From positions 6,014,001 to 6,078,000 of the forward strand of contig NZ_CP094527.1 in NCBI RefSeq assembly GCF_022811725.1: DNA of 64,000 nt, given 5' to 3'. Numbering within the stretch: the first letter of the stretch is position 1; each line of letters begins with the position of its first letter. Both the position numbers and the translations under genes were made by a program. The notes beneath the pieces were generated by a model. The model had not been told where the DNA came from, ran no database searches, and was given only the letters and a program-made list of their open reading frames with translations. This document shows, piece after piece, positions 9,697-17,355 of this stretch. The stretch comes from Mucilaginibacter sp. SMC90. Lineage in GTDB: Bacteria > Bacteroidota > Bacteroidia > Sphingobacteriales > Sphingobacteriaceae.

Positions 9697-10887
9697 TCAG
9701 ATAACTTTATTTATGCCCGGTATCTTCAGCAAAACAGCTGATAACAGAAAACTGCCCGTTACGGCCAGCGGAGCAACTATCAATAATTTATAGCCGGGAT
9801 CTACCGGCCAACCTATGGCAATCATCGAAAGCGAGATCAGTACAAGTGGATGGAAGATGTACACCCCAAATGCAGCACGCGATATACCTTTCAACAGCTT
9901 TGATTGCTTAACCCATTTATGTTTGGCAATAATTAACAACGCTGCCATAATAAAAACACCGGTAAACTGCTCCCAGCAAGCATACATTAATGATTGCCAA
10001 TGCCCTTGCCCGCTCAAAGTTTCAACCGAACTGTGGGTATTTTCTTTTACAAAGAAGATTACAGGAAATACCACCAAAATCATGAAAACTGCCAGCCAGG
10101 CAAATAGCCGGCCGGTTTTGAGGGCAAAACCACTAAGCCAGTTATTTCTTGATGCTATTATGCCCATCAAAAACATAACTATATACTGCGAAAAATGCGC
10201 CAATTGAAACCCAACAGGTTTAAGTATCCAACCAATCGGGAAAACCATGCGTACTATATATGATGCTAATCCTAATCCGGCAGCAAATACTACAATAGCA
10301 CCAGCTGATGGTGCTTTCTTTAATGGTTTATTTCGAGGCTTTATCAACGAGCGGATCAATACAAAAAACAAACTGAACAAAAGTAACGCAGCCACAAACC
10401 ACAATACTCCAAAATCTATCCATCCGTCAAAACCGCTTAAATATTGAAAATAGGTGATATGGTGTCCGTAGGCAAGGCGGTAAACGATGAAACTCAATAC
10501 CGGCGACAAAACAAATGAGTAAAACAATAATGGAATCCCCAAACGCTTTAACCTGTCAACAATAAAAATCCCCGCCCCTTTCTTTTGTAGTGAAGATTCT
10601 GTAAAATACGCCGAAATAAAGAAGAACAACCCCATAAAAAACGACTGATTTACGGCAACAAACAAGGTCATGGGAATAAGTGCACCTTCATGTGTGGTCT
10701 TATCTGTAAAATACCAGCCACCCGGTGCGCCGTACGTAATAAAGGCATGATGCAATACCACCAGGATAGTAAGTGCAACTTTCAAATTATCAATATAAAG
10801 CAGTTTTGGCGCAGTTGACGGCGCAATATTCTTTTCAACTGGTGGAGTATTTGTTAATTGCATAGGCAGGCTTTTCCGTATTTTCAT
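9697..10887 (-). CDS. acyltransferase family 3 membrane protein
   Basis: Integral membrane acyltransferase of the type that adds acyl groups to exported sugars or lipids, 396 residues. About ten hydrophobic segments are spread over residues 35-395. The N-terminal family signature is seen as LLYIDNLKVALTILVVLHHAF, with the conserved His pair in VLHH. A second possible start is Met9 (10863); the upstream ATG is kept for lack of evidence either way. It stands alone, convergent to the mla-type operon. The acceptor is unknown. Confidence 0.88.
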   Translation of the reverse strand: MKIRKSLPMQLTNTPPVEKNIAPSTAPKLLYIDNLKVALTILVVLHHAFITYGAPGGWYFTDKTTHEGALIPMTLFVAVNQSFFMGLFFFISAYFTESSLQKKGAGIFIVDRLKRLGIPLLFYSFVLSPVLSFIVYRLAYGHHITYFQYLSGFDGWIDFGVLWFVAALLLFSLFFVLIRSLIKPRNKPLKKAPSAGAIVVFAAGLGLASYIVRMVFPIGWILKPVGFQLAHFSQYIVMFLMGIIASRNNWLSGFALKTGRLFAWLAVFMILVVFPVIFFVKENTHSSVETLSGQGHWQSLMYACWEQFTGVFIMAALLIIAKHKWVKQSKLLKGISRAAFGVYIFHPLVLISLSMIAIGWPVDPGYKLLIVAPLAVTGSFLLSAVLLKIPGINKVI

Positions 10888-11028
10888 GAATAAGACAACA
10901 CAAATCTTTGTACGTTGCAGCCAAGGCGCTTTAATATGTCATGAGATCTTATCTCTCAAGGTGTGAAAAATCAGCTTGCGTTTCACATTTTTTGCACAAT
11001 TTTCAATTAACTTGTAACATAATGTTTA

Positions 11029-11036
11029 TATATTTG
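11029..11036 (+). promoter_or_regulatory. possible -7 box (TATATTTG) before the sigma-like gene
   Basis: An exact match to the Bacteroidota -7 consensus TAnnTTTG lies 39 bp before the TTG start at 11076. No TTTG lies at the usual 19-21 bp upstream, so the call rests on this box alone. Confidence 0.4.
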
Positions 11037-11075
11037 GTTGAATACTAAAAATATACTATTTAAATTGACATCCAG

Positions 11076-11570
11076 TTGAACACGCAGCTACAAACATCTG
11101 CACCCATGGCTCAGAGCAAGTCGGCGGCCGCACGAAACCTGTATAACAGTTACGCTGCAAAGCTTTTGGGTTATATTTTCGGCGTGGTGCAAAATCAATC
11201 AGTAGCTGAGCAATACCTCGCAGCAGTTTTTAAAGATGTTCCAAACAAGATAGATGAACTTTCAAAAGCAGATGTGAATGTGCTTTGCCACCTGCAAATA
11301 ATGGCACGCCAAAAACTGGCTGATTTTCTGAAAACCCCTGATCATGATGCCGACAGAAAAATCACTCAAAATATACCTTGGGTGAATAATAAATATACTA
11401 CCCTGATGACGGCATTACAACAACAGGTTTTTTTCGGGGTACATTATCAGTGTAAAACAACATCGAATATTGCTAAAGAGCTAAATAAAACAGAAGAGGA
11501 AATAAGAAAAACGTTAAAAGAGTGTTTTACCATTATCAGGAATGGGAGGGACAATGAAAGAGTACATTGA
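11076..11570 (+). CDS. ECF-like RNA polymerase sigma factor
   Basis: Small sigma-70-type protein, 164 residues, that would direct RNA polymerase to an envelope or stress regulon. Region 2 is recognisable around residues 20-65 (LYNSYAAKLLGYIFGVVQNQSVAEQYLAAVFKD is the stretch, weakly conserved) and region 4 around 110-158 (QQVFFGVHYQCKTTSNIAKELNKTEEEIRKTL), a helix-turn-helix pattern. The start TTG at 11076 gives the full region; ATG at 11106 is an alternative. The next gene begins 17 bp before its end and looks like its membrane anti-sigma partner. Identification is moderately firm because region 2 is divergent. Confidence 0.75.
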   Translation: MNTQLQTSAPMAQSKSAAARNLYNSYAAKLLGYIFGVVQNQSVAEQYLAAVFKDVPNKIDELSKADVNVLCHLQIMARQKLADFLKTPDHDADRKITQNIPWVNNKYTTLMTALQQQVFFGVHYQCKTTSNIAKELNKTEEEIRKTLKECFTIIRNGRDNERVH

Positions 11571-12048
11571 TAGTGGTATACTTGAAGTTTTTGTAATGGG
11601 CGCAGCTACCGACGAAGAAGTAAAGGAGCTGATGTATATGAAGGCTAAATACCCCGAAGTGGATGAGGCCCTGAAACAACTGGAAATAGACATGGAAAGA
11701 CTTGCGGCCGATATGGCCCTCGCCCCTCCTCCGGGCACCTGGGACAGGATTGAAAACGAGATTGATGATCTTATCCGCAGGGAAACTTACACTCAGCCAA
11801 TTAAATTCAGGACAGATCACGGACATAATGGTTATGAAAAAACGGCTCCTCCCGAACAATTCATATCTATCGAATCTGAATCAAACCATATGCGCCTGCA
11901 TAAATCATGGCGCTGGGTATTTGCCGGTGTGTTTGTATTAGGAAAGATCTTTTTAGGCTTCGCAATATATTTCTATCTCGAAAACCGCCAAACCCAGCAA
12001 CAACTACAAGAGTTGAAGACCGAGATCAGGGAATTGAAGAACAAGTGA
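11554..12048 (+). CDS. putative membrane anti-sigma factor
   Basis: Likely partner that holds the upstream sigma factor inactive at the membrane, 164 residues. The N-terminal 60 residues (MKEYIDSGILEVFVMG...) resemble RskA-type anti-sigma N-termini, with Asp/Glu-rich helices and APPPGTWDRI. One membrane helix lies at about 115-138 (WVFAGVFVLGKIFLGFAIYF), then a short coiled coil (QQQLQELKTEIRELKNK). The ATG at 11554 is preferred over the one at 11542, because GGGAGG directly precedes it. No zinc-binding HxxxCxxC motif is present. It overlaps the sigma gene by 17 bp, which implies coupled translation. Confidence 0.72.
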   Translation: MKEYIDSGILEVFVMGAATDEEVKELMYMKAKYPEVDEALKQLEIDMERLAADMALAPPPGTWDRIENEIDDLIRRETYTQPIKFRTDHGHNGYEKTAPPEQFISIESESNHMRLHKSWRWVFAGVFVLGKIFLGFAIYFYLENRQTQQQLQELKTEIRELKNK

Positions 12049-12181
12049 TTGGAGGTCAGAGATTAGGTTTCAGGTCTATTTATATAGAATCCATTGATTA
12101 ATTTCACAGAACACAATCAATAACATTGATAGTAAAGCTATTCGCTTTAAGCTTTGTGCATTCTGCTTTAAGCTTCAAATT

Positions 12182-12736
12182 ATGGAAAACGATTATTTAA
12201 CCAGCGTAAAAAAGCAATTTGCCTATTACAAATCTCTTGGCGAAAAAACGTTCGGGCAGCTTAACGATGAACAATTATGCTGGCAATATAACCCTGAATC
12301 AAACAGTATTGCTATGATCGTGAGCCACATGTCGGGCAATATGATTTCCAGGTGGACTGATATTTTTACTACCGATGGCGAAAAGCCCACCCGCAACCGC
12401 GAAGCTGAATTTACCCCATCCAGCGCCACCCGCCAAACAATTTTAGATAGCTGGGAACAGGGATGGAAATGCCTTTTTGATACACTTGATAAACTAACCG
12501 CTGATGATCTCGACCAGATCATCTATATCCGCAACCAGGGCCATACCGTTATGGAGGCTATTAACCGGCAGTTGGCTCATTACCCCTACCACGTTGGCCA
12601 GATAGTTTTTTTAGGCAAAATGCTCTGCAATGAAAACTGGGCTTCATTATCTATCCCCAGGGGGCAATCCGACAGCTATAATGCCGATAAGTTTGCCCAG
12701 GAAAAACGGAAGGTGCATTTTACGGATGAAAAATAA
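12182..12736 (+). CDS. DinB-like four-helix protein (DUF1572 type)
   Basis: 184-residue soluble protein of the DinB/YfiT superfamily, whose members are metal-binding four-helix bundles; some are thiol transferases, most are uncharacterised. Supporting motifs are IAMIVSHMSGN near residue 50 and AHYPYHVGQIVFLGKM near 140, giving the three spaced His residues expected to bind a metal. It has its own leader and no obvious operon partner. Confidence 0.82.
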   Translation: MENDYLTSVKKQFAYYKSLGEKTFGQLNDEQLCWQYNPESNSIAMIVSHMSGNMISRWTDIFTTDGEKPTRNREAEFTPSSATRQTILDSWEQGWKCLFDTLDKLTADDLDQIIYIRNQGHTVMEAINRQLAHYPYHVGQIVFLGKMLCNENWASLSIPRGQSDSYNADKFAQEKRKVHFTDEK

Positions 12737-12877
12737 TCCATTCATTATTAAGCCGTATCTCTTTACTAAACGACGTCAGGTTTAAAAATCCTGCCGTGCC
12801 GGCAGAACTCAATTAGCTTCCCATCCCGTTAAAACCTGCCCGGCATTTAAGATCTGCCTTTAAAATTTTCAAATAAA

Positions 12878-12909
12878 TTTCCGCAACCAATTAATTGCGA
12901 ATATATTTG
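12878..12909 (+). promoter_or_regulatory. promoter of the arsR-like operon
   Basis: TTTC (12878-12881), a 20-bp spacer and TATATTTG (12902-12909) fit the Bacteroidota promoter pattern TTTG-N19-21-TAnnTTTG with one mismatch in the -33 box. It lies 31 bp upstream of the ATG at 12940. Confidence 0.65.
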
Positions 12910-12929
12910 CAATCATTTGATTGCAAATA
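12904..12929. promoter_or_regulatory. probable ArsR autoregulatory operator
   Basis: Perfect inverted repeat with 11-base arms around ATTT: TATTTGCAATC / GATTGCAAATA. It overlaps the -7 box at 12902-12909 and covers the expected transcription start, just before the RBS (AGGAG) of the repressor gene. Size and position fit an ArsR/SmtB-type dimer site that blocks RNA polymerase. Confidence 0.72.
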
Positions 12930-12939
12930 GGAGATTTTT

Positions 12940-13260
12940 ATGAGAAGAGATGTATTTCAGGCCATTGCCGACCCCACCCGCCGGGCTATTATTAGTCTGC
13001 TGGCCTTGCAAGCCATGACGCCTAATGCCATTGCCGAGCATTTTCAAAGCAGCCGTCAGGCTGTATCCAAACATATCCAGATATTGAGTGAATGCCAGTT
13101 GGTTAGCCAAAAACAAACAGGCCGTGAAATTTATTATCATTTTAACGCTCAAAAAATGAAAGAAGTGGATGTTTGGATGGATCAGTTCCGCGCCCTGTGG
13201 GAAACCCGTTTTAGCCAGTTAGATAACGTATTACAAAACCTAAAAAACAAACAATCATGA
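12940..13260 (+). CDS. ArsR/SmtB-family winged-helix repressor
   Basis: Transcriptional repressor, 106 residues. It begins MRRDVFQAIADPTRRAII, typical of the ArsR subgroup that controls SRPBCC/AHSA1 genes. The recognition helix is within EHFQSSRQAVSKHIQIL, and the wing within QTGREIYYHF. There is no Cys-rich metal site (the single Cys is in SECQLV), so it is probably not a metal sensor. It is translationally coupled to the next gene (ATGA overlap at 13257-13260). The palindrome at 12904-12929 is its likely target. Confidence 0.93.
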   Translation: MRRDVFQAIADPTRRAIISLLALQAMTPNAIAEHFQSSRQAVSKHIQILSECQLVSQKQTGREIYYHFNAQKMKEVDVWMDQFRALWETRFSQLDNVLQNLKNKQS

Positions 13261-14222
13261 CAAACAACGAAGCCGTATTTTCCAAAGACCTGCAAAACAA
13301 AAAGCTAAACGTGATAAGAACTTTTGACGCGCCGATCAATTTAGTATGGCAGGCGTGGACCGAAAGCGAGATCCTTGACCAGTGGTGGGCCCCTAAACCG
13401 TATCGCGCTGAAACCAAATTTATGGATTTCAGAGAAGGCGGTTACTGGTTGTATCAAATGGTTGGCCCAGAGCACACAGAACATCCCACATGGTGCAAGG
13501 AAGAATATAAAACCATCATCACACCGCAAAAAATTACCAATGCGGTTTCATTTAGTGATGAAAATGGTGTAACCGCAACAAATTTCCCTGTAATGAACTG
13601 GGAGAAGAATTTTGTTGAGAATGGCGAGCACACCACTGTTAACATAGATATCTATTTTGATAAAGTGGAAGATATGCAAACCATTGTGGGCATGGGCTTC
13701 CAGGAAGGTTTCAATGCCGGCTTAAGCAATCTTGATCACTACCTGAGCACTGCTTTCAAGATCAGGAAAGACCTGAAGCCAAACAACACGGCAAGGGTTA
13801 CCACTTACTTAAATTTCAACGGCAACACCGAAGAGGCTTTAAACTTTTACAAAGAGGTTTTTAAGGGCGAATTCACCGGCAAAAAACTTACGCGTTTTAG
13901 CGATATAGAGTTGCCGGCGGAGGTTCAGATGAACGAAGCCGATAAGAAACTGATCATCCATGGCGAACTTACCATTATGGGCGGCCACGTACTGATGGCT
14001 ACCGACGCGCCGGAAAGCATGGGTTTCAAACTGCAAACCGGCAATAATATGCACATTAACGTTGAACCCGAAAGCCGTGAAGAAACCGAGCGTTTGTTTA
14101 ACGAACTTTCGGCCGGAGGCAAGGTGAGTATGCCCTTGAGCGATATGTTCTTTGGAGCGTACTTCGCAGAGCTTACTGATAAGTATGGCATTAACTGGAT
14201 GCTGAATTATCAGAATGTCTGA
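13257..14222 (+). CDS. fusion of SRPBCC/AHSA1 domain and VOC (PhnB-like) domain
   Basis: 321-residue protein of two parts. Residues about 10-165 are an AHSA1-type START-like ligand-binding fold (IRTFDAPINLVWQAWTESE, WWAPKPYRAE, GFQEGFNAGLSNLDHYL). Residues about 178-318 are a PhnB-type VOC domain (TTYLNFNGNTEEALNFYKEVF, LMATDAPESMGF, GGKVSMPLSDMFFGAYFAELTDKYGINWMLNY). Both kinds usually occur as separate small proteins. The gene overlaps the ArsR gene by 4 bp and is almost certainly repressed by it. The substrate or ligand is unknown. No frameshift or internal start separates the two halves. Confidence 0.9.
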   Translation: MTNNEAVFSKDLQNKKLNVIRTFDAPINLVWQAWTESEILDQWWAPKPYRAETKFMDFREGGYWLYQMVGPEHTEHPTWCKEEYKTIITPQKITNAVSFSDENGVTATNFPVMNWEKNFVENGEHTTVNIDIYFDKVEDMQTIVGMGFQEGFNAGLSNLDHYLSTAFKIRKDLKPNNTARVTTYLNFNGNTEEALNFYKEVFKGEFTGKKLTRFSDIELPAEVQMNEADKKLIIHGELTIMGGHVLMATDAPESMGFKLQTGNNMHINVEPESREETERLFNELSAGGKVSMPLSDMFFGAYFAELTDKYGINWMLNYQNV

Positions 14223-14402
14223 ACCTGGATTTGGGGGGATTTCTGGGATTAATAGGATTTTATTTAGGGATTTAACCTTGCGTTCGCTTGCAACGAGCGC
14301 TTAACTTGGCTTAGCGATTGCATCGCGACTCGCATTACAAATGCGAAACCATTTTAAGCACTCATCACAGATGAGCGCAATTGAGGAATAAATAAAAACT
14401 AT

Positions 14403-14490
14403 GTCATTGCGAGCGCAGCGTGGCAATCGCACGGAAGCATAGCTGCCCTGTATAGTATGCGATTGCTTCGTCGTTCCTCCTCGCAATGAC
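14403..14490. repeat. GTCATTGCGAG palindromic repeat, copy 1
   Basis: 88 bp, starting GTCATTGCGAGCGCAGCG and ending CCTCCTCGCAATGAC, with inner arms GGCAATCGC / GCGATTGC. It is one of seven full copies in the window. The reverse strand gives a spurious reading frame containing LPRCARND. Confidence 0.92.
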
Positions 14491-14504
14491 GTGGTTTTGT
14501 TTAA

Positions 14505-14541
14505 TTCACCTTGCGCTCATTCACAACGCGCGCAAGGTGAA
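14505..14541. repeat. perfect 12-bp inverted repeat before guaA
   Basis: TTCACCTTGCGC (14505-14516) and GCGCAAGGTGAA (14530-14541) pair perfectly around a 13-base loop. No T-run follows, so it is not an intrinsic terminator. It lies about 60 bp upstream of the guaA -7 box. Confidence 0.7.
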
Positions 14542-14598
14542 CAAATCAGCGCAATCAACGAAATCAAAAAAAACGCTATAAATCAGCGGTCAAATTCC

Positions 14599-14606
14599 TA
14601 TCTTTG
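14599..14606 (+). promoter_or_regulatory. possible guaA -7 box abutting the start codon
   Basis: TATCTTTG matches TAnnTTTG and ends only 3 bp before the ATG at 14610. If it is used, the mRNA would be leaderless or nearly so. No TTTG sits at the expected -33 distance, so support is partial. Confidence 0.4.
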
Positions 14607-14609
14607 CCC

Positions 14610-16139
14610 ATGCAAGAAAAAATCCTCATTCTTGACTTTGGCTCGCAATTCACCCAACTTATAGCGCGCCGCGTCAGGGAGCTCAATATTTATTGTGAGA
14701 TCCACCCCTTCAATCATTATCCCGAAATTGACAGCACTGTAAAAGGTATCATCCTTTCCGGCAGTCCTTATTCTGTAAGGCAGGAAGACGCACCTCATTT
14801 CGATTTTGAAAAATTTCATACCACACGCCCTATTTTAGGTGTTTGCTATGGTGCTCAATACGTTGCCCATTTCCACGGCGGCGAAGTATTACCATCAAGC
14901 ACCCGCGAATACGGTCGTGCCAATTTGGAATACATAAAACAGGATAACCCATTATTTAAAGATGTTCCCGGTGGATCGCAGGTATGGATGTCGCACGGCG
15001 ATACCATTGCTACTATTGGTGATAACTTTGAGGTAATTGCCAGTACCGATAGTGTTAAAGTTGCCGCTTACCAGGTAACCGGTACCCAAACTTACGGTAT
15101 CCAGTTTCACCCGGAAGTTACCCACAGTATTGACGGCAAACAATTGCTGCAAAACTTTTTGGTTGACATTTGCGGCTGCAAGCAAGACTGGACACCAGAC
15201 TCATTCATCGAAACCACGGTTGCCGCTCTTCGCGAAAAATTAGGCGATGATAAAGTAGTACTTGGTTTATCAGGGGGTGTTGATTCATCGGTTGCGGCAG
15301 TATTGCTTCACCATGCTATCGGCAAAAACCTGCACTGTATATTTGTTGATAACGGCCTTTTGCGTAAAGATGAATTTGAGCAGGTGCTTGATTCATACCA
15401 ACACATGGGCTTAAACATAAAAGGCATCGACGCCAAACAACGTTTTTATGACGCATTGGCCGGCTTAACCGATCCTGAAAAGAAACGTAAAGCTATCGGC
15501 CGTGTGTTCATTGAAGTGTTTGATGATGCCGCGCATGAAGTACAAGACGTAAAATGGCTTGGCCAGGGCACCATCTACCCGGATGTTATCGAATCGGTAT
15601 CAGTTAAAGGCCCTTCGGCTACTATCAAATCGCACCATAACGTTGGCGGCTTGCCCGATTTCATGAAACTTAAAGTTGTTGAGCCGCTCAACACTTTGTT
15701 TAAAGACGAGGTAAGGAAAGTAGGTAAAGCTTTAGGTATTGATCCTAATATTTTAGGTCGCCATCCTTTCCCCGGACCAGGCCTGGCTATCAGGATCCTG
15801 GGCGATATCACACCCGAAAAAGTGGCGATATTACAGGAAGCAGATGCAATTTATATAAACAATTTACGTGCTGCCGGGGTTTACGATAAAGTTTGGCAAG
15901 CCGGCTCTATATTTTTACCGGTACAATCGGTAGGTGTAATGGGCGATGAGCGTACTTACGAAAACGTGATTTGCCTCCGTGCCGTTGAATCGGTTGACGG
16001 AATGACCGCCGACTGGTGCCATTTACCGTACGACTTGCTGGCTAAGATCAGTAACGAGATCATCAACAACGTAAAAGGAATTAACCGGGTAGTATATGAT
16101 ATCAGTTCAAAACCACCGGCCACCATTGAGTGGGAATAA
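14610..16139 (+). CDS. guaA: GMP synthase (glutamine-hydrolysing)
   Basis: Converts XMP, glutamine and ATP to GMP, the last step of guanine nucleotide synthesis; cytoplasmic. It has 509 residues, as expected. The N-terminal class I glutamine amidotransferase domain has C79 in GVCYGAQ and the His/Glu pair in QFHPEVTH. The ATP pyrophosphatase domain has the P-loop GLSGGVDSSVAA. The C-terminal dimerisation domain ends KPPATIEWE, the usual family end. ATG 14610 is chosen; an in-frame TTG at 14604 lies inside the putative -7 box. The following lipoprotein gene starts 44 bp before the guaA stop. Confidence 0.98.
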   Translation: MQEKILILDFGSQFTQLIARRVRELNIYCEIHPFNHYPEIDSTVKGIILSGSPYSVRQEDAPHFDFEKFHTTRPILGVCYGAQYVAHFHGGEVLPSSTREYGRANLEYIKQDNPLFKDVPGGSQVWMSHGDTIATIGDNFEVIASTDSVKVAAYQVTGTQTYGIQFHPEVTHSIDGKQLLQNFLVDICGCKQDWTPDSFIETTVAALREKLGDDKVVLGLSGGVDSSVAAVLLHHAIGKNLHCIFVDNGLLRKDEFEQVLDSYQHMGLNIKGIDAKQRFYDALAGLTDPEKKRKAIGRVFIEVFDDAAHEVQDVKWLGQGTIYPDVIESVSVKGPSATIKSHHNVGGLPDFMKLKVVEPLNTLFKDEVRKVGKALGIDPNILGRHPFPGPGLAIRILGDITPEKVAILQEADAIYINNLRAAGVYDKVWQAGSIFLPVQSVGVMGDERTYENVICLRAVESVDGMTADWCHLPYDLLAKISNEIINNVKGINRVVYDISSKPPATIEWE

Positions 16140-17355
16140 GTGGTTACCGTTTTTTTGCATAGCATTGCTGCTGGCCGCGTGTTCACCGAAAACGCGGCCG
16201 GTAGCAACTACCGTAAAAAAACCTGCTGATAACACCGAGAAAAGGCCCGGTAATACCACCGAAAACCCTTCGGAGAAAGTATCGGAGCAAAAAGTGGCGA
16301 ACATAGCCATGCTCTTGCCCCTTAATCTCGAGCACTTAAATCCGGCTCAAAAATACAGCCCTTTACAGCTAAGCCAGGCTAACATCGCTGTTGAATATTA
16401 CCAGGGATTTAAACTTGCCCTTGATTCGCTTACCGCTTACGGCAATAACTATAAGCTGCAGATCTTTGATTCAAGGGACGAAGCCATGCAGGCACATGAC
16501 CTGGCTTTAAACGCATTTGTCCGTTCAAGTGATTTGATAGTCGGCCCTGTTTTTCCGGATGGCGTAAAGGCATTTTCCGGTGCCCTGTCCTATTCTAAAG
16601 GGCCTATCCTCTCGCCTTTGTCTCCGGCTAATCCGGCTACCATCAACAGCAAAAATCTGATCACCGCTATACCTCCGCTTGAATATCATGCCTGGGGCGC
16701 AGCAGAGTATATCAACAGAACGGTAAAACCCAAAAAGATCTTTATCCTGCGCTCCGGCTTTAACCAGGAAAATGATTATGCCGTCAACTTTAAAAAAGCC
16801 ATTGACAGCTTAAGCAAAAAGAAGGTAAAGGTTATCAATGTATATGTTGTACGTGGAAAGCTGAGCAGCTTATTGCCGCAACTTTCAAAAACCGAGAAAA
16901 ATGTATTTGTGATCCCTGCTATTGATCAGGCATTTTTAGGTGTAACCTTACGGTCGTTAGATACGCTGAACAAGCACTATCCGGTTATGGTGTTCGGGCA
17001 CCCAAGCTGGGACAAGTTCAGCTTTCTGAAACCACAGCTTTTGCAGCGTTTAAATACGCATATCACCTCTACCGAAAAAATAAATTACAAAGCCGGGGCA
17101 ACAACAACATTTTTACGTAACTATAGGCGTGCTTATCACGTTGAACCGACCGAATACGCTATTAAGGGTTTTGACGAGGGGTTATACTTTGGCAGGCAGC
17201 TTTTTGCCGATAAAGGTTTAGCTTCAATTGAGGGGACCGATTTTACCGGCTTGCATAACGGCTTCCATTTTATTAAAAAACCGGGGCAAGGCTGGATCAA
17301 TACCCACGTAAATATATTAATGTACACTAACTTTGAGCTAAAACAGGTAGAATGA
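16096..17355 (+). CDS. lipoprotein with periplasmic-binding-protein-like (LppC/type I) fold
   Basis: Probable membrane-anchored lipoprotein of 419 residues. The N-terminus has a rather long n-region, then a hydrophobic stretch ending in the lipobox LLAAC (Cys at about residue 29). After a Pro/Thr/Lys linker, residues about 65-415 read like an ABC-type periplasmic binding protein of the LppC/amino-acid class (VANIAMLLPLN, DLIVGPVFPDGVKAFSGAL, GPILSPLSPANPAT, KKIFILRSGFNQENDY). E. coli LpoA has such a domain and activates a peptidoglycan synthase; whether this protein does is unknown. It overlaps guaA by 44 bp and the next gene by 4 bp. Confidence 0.8.
   Translation: MISVQNHRPPLSGNKWLPFFCIALLLAACSPKTRPVATTVKKPADNTEKRPGNTTENPSEKVSEQKVANIAMLLPLNLEHLNPAQKYSPLQLSQANIAVEYYQGFKLALDSLTAYGNNYKLQIFDSRDEAMQAHDLALNAFVRSSDLIVGPVFPDGVKAFSGALSYSKGPILSPLSPANPATINSKNLITAIPPLEYHAWGAAEYINRTVKPKKIFILRSGFNQENDYAVNFKKAIDSLSKKKVKVINVYVVRGKLSSLLPQLSKTEKNVFVIPAIDQAFLGVTLRSLDTLNKHYPVMVFGHPSWDKFSFLKPQLLQRLNTHITSTEKINYKAGATTTFLRNYRRAYHVEPTEYAIKGFDEGLYFGRQLFADKGLASIEGTDFTGLHNGFHFIKKPGQGWINTHVNILMYTNFELKQVE

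Larger units (their letters stand above)
14223..14609. other. intergenic region rich in hairpins before guaA
   Basis: 387 bp without a gene. It holds short hairpins at about 14290-14380 (TCGCATT/AATGCGA, CTCAT/ATGAG), the palindromic repeat at 14403-14490, the perfect inverted repeat at 14505-14541, and the word AAATCAGCGCAATCA at about 14543, which also occurs near 2130. Confidence 0.6.
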
